Source of the DNA: Pontiella sp.
GTDB lineage: Bacteria > Verrucomicrobiota > Kiritimatiellia > Kiritimatiellales > Pontiellaceae
NCBI GenBank assembly: GCA_029935255.1
Contig: JAOZKS010000046.1
Span: 1 to 11,771 of the forward strand
Direction of reading: 5' to 3'
DNA: 11,771 bases
Each line of letters opens with the position of its first letter. The stretch's first letter is position 1. Under the pieces are notes generated by a model. The model made no database searches. It was given only the letters and a program-made list of their open reading frames with translations, and had not been told where the DNA came from. This document shows, piece by piece, positions 6,564 to 11,771 of this stretch. The translations under genes and the position numbers were made by a program.

Positions 6564-8219
6564 ATGAAAAAAACCGTGGTCGGGTTGATTCTCCTCTATC
6601 TATTTCTCTATCTGCTTCCATTGGGCGGGCGCTCCTTGGTGACCCCGGATGAAATGCGCTATGGTGAAATCGCGCGAGAAATGAATGTGTCGGGCGACTA
6701 CATCGTTCCGCGTCTCAACGGCCTGCGTTACTTTGAAAAGCCAGTTCTCGGGCATGTTTTGAATGCAGGCTCCATGCGCGTGTTCGGCGAAACCCATTTT
6801 GGTGTGCGGTTTGCATCGGCGGCGAGCGTGGGTCTTGCGGCATGGGCGCTCTTCCTGTTGGTTCTCCACAAGCGGGATGAGCGCACGGCAGCGCTGGCGA
6901 CGCTGATTTATCTCACCTCGGTGATGGTGCAGGGTATTGGTACGTTCAGTACGCTCGACAGCATGGTTTCCGGATTCATCACCCTGTGCCTCTGCGCCTT
7001 CTACGCGGCCGCAACCGAGCCCTCTGCTGGCCGCCGGGCGGGATATCTGGTGGGGGTGGGAATCTTTGCCGGGTGCGCCTTTCTCGTGAAGGGCTTTCTG
7101 GCGTTCGCGGTTCCCGTGTTGGTCATTGTTCCGTTCCTCCTGTGGCAGAAACAATGGAAACGGCTTTTTACCCTGCCGTGGATTCCAATCCTCGGAATTC
7201 TCGCAACAGCCTTGCCGTGGTGCATCATGATTGCGTTGCGCGAAGCTGATTTCTGGAACTATTTTTTCTGGGAAGAACACATTCATCGCTTTACCGCGAA
7301 AGGCGAAGCGCAACATTCCGAGCCCATTTGGTTTTTTATTCCGGTATTGATCATCGGAGCCATGCCGTGGGCACTTCTATCGCCGATGGCTCTGTTTCGG
7401 CCGATCAAAGAGCGGCTGGGTGAACCCTTGGTTCGCTATGCCCTGATCTGGCTGCTGGCTCCATTTCTCTTTTTCTCGCTCTCGTCTGGGAAGCTACCCA
7501 CCTATATTCTTCCTTGCTTCCCGGCACTGGCCATTTTGCTCTCCATCGGGTTGCTGGAGCTGTTTGATCGCCAGCGCGACAAGCCGGTTCGGGTGGGGAT
7601 GTGGATTTTCTTTTCCCTCACGGCCATCGCATTCATCGGATTGGTTCTTACCGGCCTGCTTCCGATTGAGGAGGCCAAGATTTATCGGGAAGGCGAACTC
7701 GGCAAGTTTTTCATCGTGATTGCCACGTTGGGAACAAGTGCCGTACTTTATTGGGTCGCGATAAAAAGGGTCAGCCGCGAATGGCGACTTCCCATGTTTG
7801 GAATCGCCACGGCCGTGTTGATGGTCGGCATGCAGTTCGGCGTGCCGAGTCGTGGGTCCGTCTCTTCCGGCATCGAAGCCTTTCTGCTGTCCAACGAGAT
7901 CCATTTGCCCGAAAACGCAATCCTTGCGGGCGACAGCCGTACGGTTCATGCGCTCTGTTTCATCTTCAAGCGCGATGACATATACCTGTTGCGTAGCAAA
8001 GGTGAGCTCGATTATGGACTCGCCTATCCTGAAGCGGCCGGTCGATATCTTGATGATGATGACTTCGTTCAGCTCATGGAAACTCGCGGCCGCCGTCCGG
8101 TGGTTGTGGTGGGCCGCAAGAAGCGTCTGGGGATTCTCAAAGAATATGAATCAGAATCCATCTATGTGGATTCATTCCGTTATCTGACGTTTACGGTGTT
8201 CCCGGCCTTGGAAAATTAG
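6564..8219 (+). CDS. ArnT-like GT83 glycosyltransferase (lipid A aminoarabinose transferase family)
   Basis: This 551-residue polytopic inner-membrane transferase would move a sugar from an undecaprenyl-phosphate carrier to lipid A or another periplasmic acceptor. After a first membrane helix (about 4-21), the periplasmic catalytic loop reads TPDEMRYGEIAREM (27-40) and then LRYFEKPVLGH (54-64). These correspond to PDETRYAEISREM and LRYFEKP of E. coli ArnT, with catalytic-site acidic residues Asp29/Glu30 and Glu58-Lys59 retained. About a dozen hydrophobic segments follow to about residue 430. A soluble C-terminal domain includes HLPENAILAGDSRT. The length matches ArnT (about 550). The ATG is supported by AGGAG (6552-6556) seven bases upstream. 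An upstream in-frame extension would overlap the permease gene and lacks family similarity. No arnB, arnC, arnA or arnD homologues are in the window, so the sugar may not be aminoarabinose. Confidence 0.85.
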   Translation: MKKTVVGLILLYLFLYLLPLGGRSLVTPDEMRYGEIAREMNVSGDYIVPRLNGLRYFEKPVLGHVLNAGSMRVFGETHFGVRFASAASVGLAAWALFLLVLHKRDERTAALATLIYLTSVMVQGIGTFSTLDSMVSGFITLCLCAFYAAATEPSAGRRAGYLVGVGIFAGCAFLVKGFLAFAVPVLVIVPFLLWQKQWKRLFTLPWIPILGILATALPWCIMIALREADFWNYFFWEEHIHRFTAKGEAQHSEPIWFFIPVLIIGAMPWALLSPMALFRPIKERLGEPLVRYALIWLLAPFLFFSLSSGKLPTYILPCFPALAILLSIGLLELFDRQRDKPVRVGMWIFFSLTAIAFIGLVLTGLLPIEEAKIYREGELGKFFIVIATLGTSAVLYWVAIKRVSREWRLPMFGIATAVLMVGMQFGVPSRGSVSSGIEAFLLSNEIHLPENAILAGDSRTVHALCFIFKRDDIYLLRSKGELDYGLAYPEAAGRYLDDDDFVQLMETRGRRPVVVVGRKKRLGILKEYESESIYVDSFRYLTFTVFPALEN

Positions 8220-8236
8220 ATTCCGTTCTGCAAGGC

Positions 8237-8265
8237 TTGCCTGAGTCGGGCGGCTTGGGTATGTT
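8237..8265 (+). promoter_or_regulatory. Probable promoter of the SRP RNA
   Basis: TTGCCT (8237-8242) and TATGTT (8260-8265) lie 17 nt apart. The predicted transcription start (about 8271-8273) coincides with the 5' strand of the RNA's terminal helix, a position deduced independently from RNA pairing. That agreement makes the promoter more believable than the hexamers alone. Confidence 0.55.
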
Positions 8266-8270
8266 CATTT

Positions 8271-8538
8271 CCGCTGTGCTAGATGGGCGGTCAGCGGTCG
8301 CCTGTAACCTGCAACCCGCTATAGCAGGATTGAATTCCCCTACGAGGCAGGAAGGCGGCAGTAAGTTTTGGTGAAACGTGTTGAAGCGATGGTTTTCAGA
8401 TGACGAATGCGGGCGAACCCCGTCAGGGTCGGAAGGCAGCAGCGGTAAACTTTGTTTGTTCGGGTGTTTGAATGTCCGGAGTGGAGCGGGAAACCATTTT
8501 TTGCTGTTCGACTGAATATCGGATAGGGGTGCACGGCA
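8271..8538 (+). ncRNA. ffs: Signal recognition particle RNA, large bacterial type with Alu domain
   Basis: This about 268-nt RNA is the scaffold of the signal recognition particle, which binds Ffh and targets membrane and secreted proteins. Domain IV is unmistakable: GTCAGGGTCGGAAGGCAGCA (8422-8441), with the GGAA tetraloop at 8431-8434, the CAGG/AGCA symmetric loop and flanking CCGT/GCGG pairs. The 5' part, GTGCTAGATGGG (8276-8287) through CCTGTAACCTGCAACCCGCT to TAGCAGG, follows the Alu domain of Bacillus subtilis scRNA (GUGCUAGAUGGGG, CCUGUACCCGCAAUCCGCU), so this is the long form and not the 4.5S form. The ends close on each other: GCTGTGC (8273-8279) pairs with GCACGGC (8531-8537) over seven base pairs. 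It lies 62 nt upstream of dnaX, the same neighbourhood as scr-dnaX in Bacillus. The mature ends are inferred, good to a few bases. Confidence 0.93.
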
Positions 8539-8562
8539 CCTTTTCCAAGGAATTGGAAAAGG
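8539..8562. repeat. Perfect 10-bp inverted repeat with GGAA loop
   Basis: CCTTTTCCAA (8539-8548) and TTGGAAAAGG (8553-8562) form a perfect 10-bp stem around GGAA. It starts right at the 3' end of the SRP RNA. There is no U-tract, so it is not a standard intrinsic terminator, though it could stabilise or define the RNA 3' end, or be one copy of a dispersed palindromic repeat. Confidence 0.8.
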
Positions 8563-8600
8563 AAATTCTAAAATTGAAAATCAAAATTCTAAAATCGAAA
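8563..8600 (+). repeat. AT-rich 17-mer direct repeat forming the dnaX leader
   Basis: A 17-base unit (AAATTCTAAAATTGAAA, 8563-8579) recurs at 8584-8600 with one change (T to C), a period of 21. The second copy runs into the first base of the dnaX ATG. The leader has no Shine-Dalgarno, so the unstructured A-rich sequence may itself help ribosome access. Confidence 0.7.
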
Positions 8601-10240
8601 TGGCATACGAAGTATTAGCACGAAAATGGCGCCCGCAGCAGTTTGCTGATGTCGTCGGGCAGGAGCACGTCACCAAAACGCTGACGAATGCGATCGAAAG
8701 CGGACGGGTGGCCCACGCCTACATCTTCATTGGTTCGCGCGGCATCGGAAAGACCACCTCCGCCCGCATTCTGGCCAAGGCACTCAACTGCGAAAAGGGC
8801 CCCACTCCTTATCCGTGCGACGAATGCGACTCCTGCAAGGAAGTCATGGCAGGCAACAACCTCGATGTGATTGAAATCGATGGAGCGTCGAACAACGGCG
8901 TTGACCAAGTCCGTGAACTCCGCGACAACGCCCGCTATTCCCCGACCCGCAGTAAATTTAAAATCTATATCATCGACGAAGTGCACATGCTCTCGACGCA
9001 GGCCTTCAATGCCCTGCTCAAAACACTCGAAGAGCCGCCCGCGCACGTTAAATTTATCTTTGCCACCACCGACGTTCACAAAGTGCTTCCCACCATTCTG
9101 TCGCGCTGCCAGCGCTTCGATCTCCGGCGGATTTCGGTTCAGGACATCTTTGATCGCCTTCGCAAGGGGTGCGATGAAGAGGGGGTCACCATTTCCGAGG
9201 ATGCTTTGCTGGCGATTGCCCGCGGCGCCGAAGGCGGGCTCCGCGATGCTGAATCCGCGCTCGACCAAATTATTTCTTTCCGAGGCAAGGACATCGAAGA
9301 GGACGATGTCCTGGCGGTATTCGGTCTGGTTTCCCGCCACGTGCTTGAAAACCTAACGGTCGCGATTCTGAAATCGGATGTTCCCGGAATTATCAATATT
9401 GTTGCCGAGATGGATCGGTCGGGGAAAGACCTCCAACGCGTGGTCATGGAGCTGATGGAACACGTCCGCAACCTGCTCGTGGTGCTGTACGCCGGGAAAG
9501 GCTCCTCCGCATTGGAACTCCCGGATACGCAGATGAAATTCTATGAAGAACTCGCGCAGGAAATCGAGGCGGGACGGGTGCTTCGTATCATCGACGCGTT
9601 GGTTGAAACCGATGGCCGCATGCGCTACGCGCTTTCGAAGAAAACACTCCTCGAAACCGGCCTGATCCGTTGTTCGCGGGCGGCTGAAACCGCAACACTC
9701 AACGAACTGCTCAAGCAGGTGGCCGAGCTAAAAAAAAACTTTAAATCCGGCGTTGCCCCCGGTGTAATAGCCGAAACTCCAGAGCAGGGCTACTCCGTCG
9801 ATCCGCAAAAAAAAAAGCCAGCCCCTAACGAGGTAGAGCTTCTTCTGAACGTCTGGCACGATGTAATTGAGCATGTTTCCAAAGCCGACCCGCTCTCCCG
9901 GCGCTACTTTCTGGACACGGCCCCGCTACGCACCGATGCCACCCATCTGGCCGTAGGCATTGATCCCGAATTTTCCGGCGAAATGGAACGGTTCAATAAT
10001 TCCCGCACCAAACTGGCCTTGGCGCGAGCAGTGGAAAAGCATGTGGGCCGATTATTGGCCGTTTCATTCGAACCGCTCAAGCGCGATGACCAACGGCCTC
10101 TACCGTCCGACCACGTGGTTTCCGCCACTAGTGCGGATTCAACCCAAGAGCTGACCGGGTTGATGAAATGGTACGCGAATCCCGTTGTTAAAACCGTTGT
10201 GGAAGCCTTTAATGGCGAAATTTCCGATATACGAGAATAA
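8600..10240 (+). CDS. dnaX: DNA polymerase III subunit tau (and probable gamma)
   Basis: This 546-residue clamp-loader ATPase of the replicative polymerase would load the beta clamp with delta and delta-prime and, as tau, tie the polymerase to the helicase. AAA+ features are complete: N-terminal YEVLARKWRP, Walker A GSRGIGKT (45-52), zinc-binding Cys64, Cys73, Cys76 and Cys79, Walker B IIDEVH (124-129), sensor ATTD (155-158) and SRC arginine-finger region (168-170). The collar domain III ends near residue 370. A linker with two Lys-rich A-runs follows, then a tau-type C-terminal domain (about 411-500) containing WHDVIEHV and LAVGIDPEF. The two A-runs are candidate frameshift sites (see separate entries) giving gamma forms of about 381 or 409 residues. 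The ATG lacks a Shine-Dalgarno but matches the family N terminus exactly. ybaB and recR follow, the classic conserved order. Confidence 0.96.
   Translation: MAYEVLARKWRPQQFADVVGQEHVTKTLTNAIESGRVAHAYIFIGSRGIGKTTSARILAKALNCEKGPTPYPCDECDSCKEVMAGNNLDVIEIDGASNNGVDQVRELRDNARYSPTRSKFKIYIIDEVHMLSTQAFNALLKTLEEPPAHVKFIFATTDVHKVLPTILSRCQRFDLRRISVQDIFDRLRKGCDEEGVTISEDALLAIARGAEGGLRDAESALDQIISFRGKDIEEDDVLAVFGLVSRHVLENLTVAILKSDVPGIINIVAEMDRSGKDLQRVVMELMEHVRNLLVVLYAGKGSSALELPDTQMKFYEELAQEIEAGRVLRIIDALVETDGRMRYALSKKTLLETGLIRCSRAAETATLNELLKQVAELKKNFKSGVAPGVIAETPEQGYSVDPQKKKPAPNEVELLLNVWHDVIEHVSKADPLSRRYFLDTAPLRTDATHLAVGIDPEFSGEMERFNNSRTKLALARAVEKHVGRLLAVSFEPLKRDDQRPLPSDHVVSATSADSTQELTGLMKWYANPVVKTVVEAFNGEISDIRE
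9717..9744 (+). promoter_or_regulatory. Candidate -1 frameshift/slippage site 1 in dnaX (A AAA AAC)
   Basis: Nine consecutive A (9730-9738) contain the heptamer A AAA AAC (9733-9739) in the correct zero-frame phase. A -1 slip gives CTT then TAA (9742-9744), a product of 381 residues. AGGTGG (9717-9722), of which AGGTG can pair with the 16S tail, lies 10 nt upstream, the same kind of stimulator and spacing as in E. coli dnaX. No clear downstream pseudoknot or strong hairpin was seen. Loss of an A in transcription also reaches a stop soon, at 9765-9767. Confidence 0.5.
9807..9828 (+). promoter_or_regulatory. Candidate -1 frameshift/slippage site 2 in dnaX (A AAA AAG)
   Basis: Ten A (9807-9816) followed by G give CAA AAA AAA AAG in frame, containing A AAA AAG (9811-9817), the same heptamer and phase used in E. 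coli dnaX. A -1 slip reads GCC AGC CCC TAA, stopping at 9826-9828 and giving a 409-residue gamma. The +1 frame stops at 9834-9836. GCCAG (9817-9821) can pair with CTGGC (9853-9857), but the loop is long and the stem weak. A run of this length also allows RNA polymerase slippage, as reported for Thermus dnaX. Confidence 0.55.
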
Positions 10241-10247
10241 GCACAGA

Positions 10248-10275
10248 CACTAGGCACTAAGCACCAAGGACTAAA
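10248..10275 (+). repeat. Degenerate 7-mer tandem repeat in the ybaB leader
   Basis: Four successive heptamers are visible: CACTAGG, CACTAAG, CACCAAG and GACTAAA. The 7 bases before them (CAGACA-like) may be a further decayed copy. The repeat fills nearly all of the dnaX-ybaB gap and contains the ybaB Shine-Dalgarno (AAGGA, 10266-10270). Confidence 0.6.
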
Positions 10276-10281
10276 AAAAAC

Positions 10282-10602
10282 ATGAACATGATGAAAATGA
10301 TGAAGCAGGCGGGCGATCTTCAAAAAAACATGAAGAAGAAGCAGAAGGAACTGGCCAAGACGGAAGTGCAATTCTCGGCAGGCGGCGGAATGGTGACGGC
10401 TGTGGCGACCTGCGACATGAAAATCAAGAGCATTAAAATTAATCCAGATGCGGTCGACCCGAGCGATGTGGAAATGCTTGAGGACCTCGTCTTGGTCGCC
10501 GTCGATGGCGTGCTTAACTCCGCTCAGGAAACCATGAGCACGGAAATGAGTAAACTGACCAGCGGGATGGGATTGCCCGCCGGAATGGACCTCCCGTTTT
10601 AG
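10282..10602 (+). CDS. ybaB: YbaB/EbfC family nucleoid-associated protein
   Basis: This 106-residue cytoplasmic protein belongs to the YbaB/EbfC family, homodimers that bind DNA without strong sequence specificity. The N-terminal helix is Met/Lys-rich (MNMMKMMKQAGDLQKNMKKK), followed by the conserved GGGMVTAVATCDMKIKSIKI (33-52), then NPDAVDPSDVEMLEDL (53-68) and VAVDGVLNSAQE (71-82), ending in GMGLPAGMDLPF. That C terminus and the length are typical. Its position between dnaX and recR is one of the most conserved bacterial gene orders and supports the call. AAGGA (10266-10270), 11 nt before the ATG, is the likely ribosome site. The coding sequence has another A-run (10322-10328) in A AAA AAC phase, but the -1 frame there has no immediate stop. 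Confidence 0.95.
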   Translation: MNMMKMMKQAGDLQKNMKKKQKELAKTEVQFSAGGGMVTAVATCDMKIKSIKINPDAVDPSDVEMLEDLVLVAVDGVLNSAQETMSTEMSKLTSGMGLPAGMDLPF

Positions 10603-10639
10603 GGAAACCGTAATTCATTAATCCAACCCCTAGTTCTTC

Positions 10640-11245
10640 ATGAACCATCTTATTCCTCTCGATAATCTAGTGGCAGCACTTGGCCGTCTTCCCGGCATTG
10701 GACGGCGAACGGCCGAGCGCATGGCGATGACGCTGGTTCAGGATCGAAAAGGACTGATGCGCTTGCTGTCTCACGCATTGCTCGAAGCCGATGATGCCGT
10801 GGCCTGTTGCGAGCGTTGCGGCGGTGTTACGCTTGCCGAAGAGAACCCCTGCGAGCTTTGCATCAAACCCCGCCTCGATGCACAAATCCTCTGCGTGGTG
10901 GAAACGCCCGGAGACATCATGAAAATCGAGCAATCCGGCGGGTTCCAAGGTCGCTACCATGCCCTCATGGGAAAACTTTCTCCAATGCAGGGCACTGGGG
11001 CGGCAGATCTTCGGGTGGATAAGCTTTTAGGGCGCATTGCCGACGAGGGGATCCGTGAAGTGCTCATTGCGCTGGGCACCGATGTGGAGAGTGATGCAAC
11101 GGCGAGTTATCTAAAGGAAATCCTGACACCGCGACAGGTGAAAGTCAGCCGGATTGCCTTTGGCCTTCCGGCGGGAAGTGCGATCGAATATTCGGATGCC
11201 TCCACGCTTTCCCGCGCAATTTCCGGGCGACAGGAAATGGGGTGA
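10640..11245 (+). CDS. recR: Recombination mediator RecR
   Basis: This 201-residue protein is RecR, which with RecO (and RecF) helps load RecA on SSB-coated single-stranded gaps. The N-terminal helix-hairpin-helix reads LGRLPGIGRRTAERMA (14-29). A four-cysteine zinc finger follows (CERC 57-60 and CELC 71-74). The Toprim core starts at ILCVVETPGDIMKIEQ (83-98, Glu88) and continues to FQGRYHALMGKLSPMQG (102-118). The C-terminal segment SRIAFGLPAGSAIEYSD matches the family end. The length is the standard about 200. It lies 37 nt after ybaB with no obvious Shine-Dalgarno before its ATG (AACCCCTAGTTCTTC), so it probably relies on coupling or a weak site within the dnaX-ybaB-recR operon. Confidence 0.97.
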   Translation: MNHLIPLDNLVAALGRLPGIGRRTAERMAMTLVQDRKGLMRLLSHALLEADDAVACCERCGGVTLAEENPCELCIKPRLDAQILCVVETPGDIMKIEQSGGFQGRYHALMGKLSPMQGTGAADLRVDKLLGRIADEGIREVLIALGTDVESDATASYLKEILTPRQVKVSRIAFGLPAGSAIEYSDASTLSRAISGRQEMG

Positions 11246-11333
11246 ATCGGCCTGTGTTTTCACGGGTTTTTCAGCATGGGCCGGTCGGTTCCTTCCGGGA
11301 GAAAAAAGCATGGGAAAAGTGGGGTTCGGGGTG

Positions 11334-11361
11334 TTGACTTCCCGGAATATTCGTGTACCTT
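11334..11361 (+). promoter_or_regulatory. Probable tRNA-Asn promoter
   Basis: TTGACT (11334-11339), five of six to the -35 consensus, is followed after 16 nt by TACCTT (11356-11361) with a TG just before it. Transcription would start near 11368, about 13 nt before the tRNA. The -35 is good and the -10 poor. Confidence 0.5.
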
Positions 11362-11380
11362 TTCAGCTTCTTTTGAACAT

Positions 11381-11455
11381 TCCTGCGTAGCTCAATGGTA
11401 GAGTAGGTGACTGTTAATCACTTGGTTGTAGGTTCGAGTCCTACCGCAGGAGCCA
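11381..11455 (+). tRNA. tRNA-Asn (anticodon GTT), CCA encoded
   Basis: A full cloverleaf can be drawn. The acceptor stem is TCCTGCG (11381-11387) with CGCAGGA (11445-11451). The D-arm is GCTC/GAGT, the anticodon stem GGTGA/TCACT with loop CTGTTAA and anticodon GTT at 11413-11415, and the T-arm GTAGG/CCTAC with loop TTCGAGT. The discriminator G (11452) is followed by a genomic CCA (11453-11455). GTT reads AAC and AAU, so it charges asparagine. Confidence 0.97.
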
Positions 11456-11460
11456 TTTTT

Positions 11461-11496
11461 AAACCCTGTTATCATTAATGATAGCAGGGTTTTTAT
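11461..11496 (+). terminator. Rho-independent terminator of tRNA-Asn
   Basis: AAACCCTGTTATCAT (11461-11475) pairs with ATGATAGCAGGGTTT (11478-11492), one G-U wobble apart from perfect, with a tiny TTAA-type apical loop, followed by TTTTATTTG. It begins five bases after the tRNA CCA. The near-symmetry means it could also work on the minus strand, where the stem is followed by AAAAATGGCT-type sequence, which is a poor tail. Confidence 0.88.
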
Positions 11497-11497
11497 T

Positions 11498-11671
11498 TGT
11501 TTTGGAGTATTCGGGAACCCGGTCGAGGAGTTCCTTTTTCCAGTTGCCGACCTGTACGGGATGCACCTCGTACTTCGCAGCAATCTCGTTGATGCTATCA
11601 ATGCCCCTGATCGCCTCCCGCGCGATTCGCGCCTTAAACTCTGCCGTGTGTTTTCTTCTGTGTTTTTTCAT
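11498..11671 (-). pseudogene. Truncated IS3-family transposase OrfA remnant
   Basis: On the minus strand, starting at ATG 11671 (AGGAG just upstream) or in-frame ATG 11689, a short frame encodes KKHRRKHTAEFKARIAREAI, then INEIAAKYEVHPVQVGNWKKELLDRV in two linked stretches. This is the HTH_Tnp_1-type helix-turn-helix of IS3/IS911-like OrfA proteins (motif VHPxQVxxWKKxLL). After about 57 residues (PEYSK) the similarity ends, where a whole OrfA would run to about 90-110 residues, and the frame reads into the tRNA terminator and stops at 11459. No OrfB (DDE catalytic) sequence follows, so it cannot transpose by itself. It points toward the tRNA, so its missing 3' part was lost at the tRNA side. 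Confidence 0.75.
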
Positions 11672-11689
11672 AGCTCCTATTTTTTTCAT

Positions 11690-11771
11690 TTAAAGAGCTA
11701 TGCACCAAAACCTAACTTAACCCAAGTTTCTTGTTACCTGACGTAACCCGTTGCAAACCAACGATAGGCTT
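11690..11771. other. Sequence upstream of the transposase remnant
   Basis: This stretch should hold the outer end of the element if any survives. A short inverted pair (GTTAC 11733-11737 and GTAAC 11743-11747) is visible, but no terminal repeat or target duplication can be shown because the other end is absent. No gene was recognised. Confidence 0.4.

Noticed and set aside
6600..7316. 238-codon minus-strand ORF inside the ArnT-like gene
   Set aside because: Its composition (Arg/His/Gln-rich) is typical of antisense of a hydrophobic coding sequence, with no domain seen.
8340..8534. 64-codon minus-strand ORF between the ArnT-like gene and dnaX
   Set aside because: It is the antisense of the SRP RNA, whose paired structure and conserved motif explain the sequence.
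8615..9340. 241-codon minus-strand ORF opposite dnaX
   Set aside because: It is an antisense shadow of the highly conserved AAA+ domain and has no start context or motif.
10322..10329. A AAA AAC heptamer in ybaB as another frameshift site
   Set aside because: The -1 frame has no nearby stop and the Lys-rich helix explains the A-run. It serves better as a caution for the dnaX sites.
11248..11283. Possible recR terminator (CGGCCTGTG with CATGGGCCG)
   Set aside because: The nine-pair stem needs two wobbles, has an 18-nt loop and no T-run after it, so it is not supportable as an intrinsic terminator.
11381..11455. tRNA-Asn as a proven att site
   Set aside because: No second copy of the tRNA 3' end and no integrase lie within the window.

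Overview
The window looks like a chromosomal segment of a diderm, LPS-making bacterium. Five genes belong to LPS core or glycan decoration, one is an LptF/LptG-type LPS export permease, and one is an ArnT-like lipid A glycosyltransferase. Next to them lies a conserved housekeeping block: SRP RNA, dnaX, ybaB, recR and tRNA-Asn. The sequence alone does not fix the phylum. A member of the PVC group (for example Kiritimatiellota) is a guess from general style only.

Region 1 (about 1-5216) is an envelope-glycan cluster, more AT-rich than the rest. Three tightly overlapping plus-strand genes encode a WaaG-like GT4 glycosyltransferase, a fusion of a WaaP/Kdo-kinase-like sugar kinase with a GT9 heptosyltransferase, and a small sulfotransferase. 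Converging on them from the minus strand are a WaaP-like kinase and a second, different sulfotransferase. Together they suggest a core oligosaccharide that is extended, phosphorylated and sulfated.

Region 2 (5422-8219) is a two-gene operon: an LptF/LptG-family permease starting at TTG, then an ArnT-like GT83 transferase 14 nt downstream. Both act at the inner membrane on LPS or lipid A.

Region 3 (8220-11245) starts with a long, Bacillus-type SRP RNA that includes an Alu domain and has its own likely promoter. It is followed by a perfect hairpin repeat and an AT-rich direct repeat, then dnaX, ybaB and recR. dnaX has two A-run slippery heptamers (A AAA AAC and A AAA AAG) just after its clamp-loader domains. 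At each, a -1 slip reaches a stop within one to three codons, as expected for making a short gamma subunit beside full-length tau.

Region 4 (11246-11771) has tRNA-Asn(GTT) with a recognisable promoter and a strong intrinsic terminator. A decayed minus-strand IS3-type transposase OrfA fragment abuts that terminator.

The strongest leads are the dnaX double slippery site, the kinase-GT9 fusion in a locus with two sulfotransferases, and the large SRP RNA in an LPS-bearing organism. No CRISPR array, toxin-antitoxin pair or phage module was seen.
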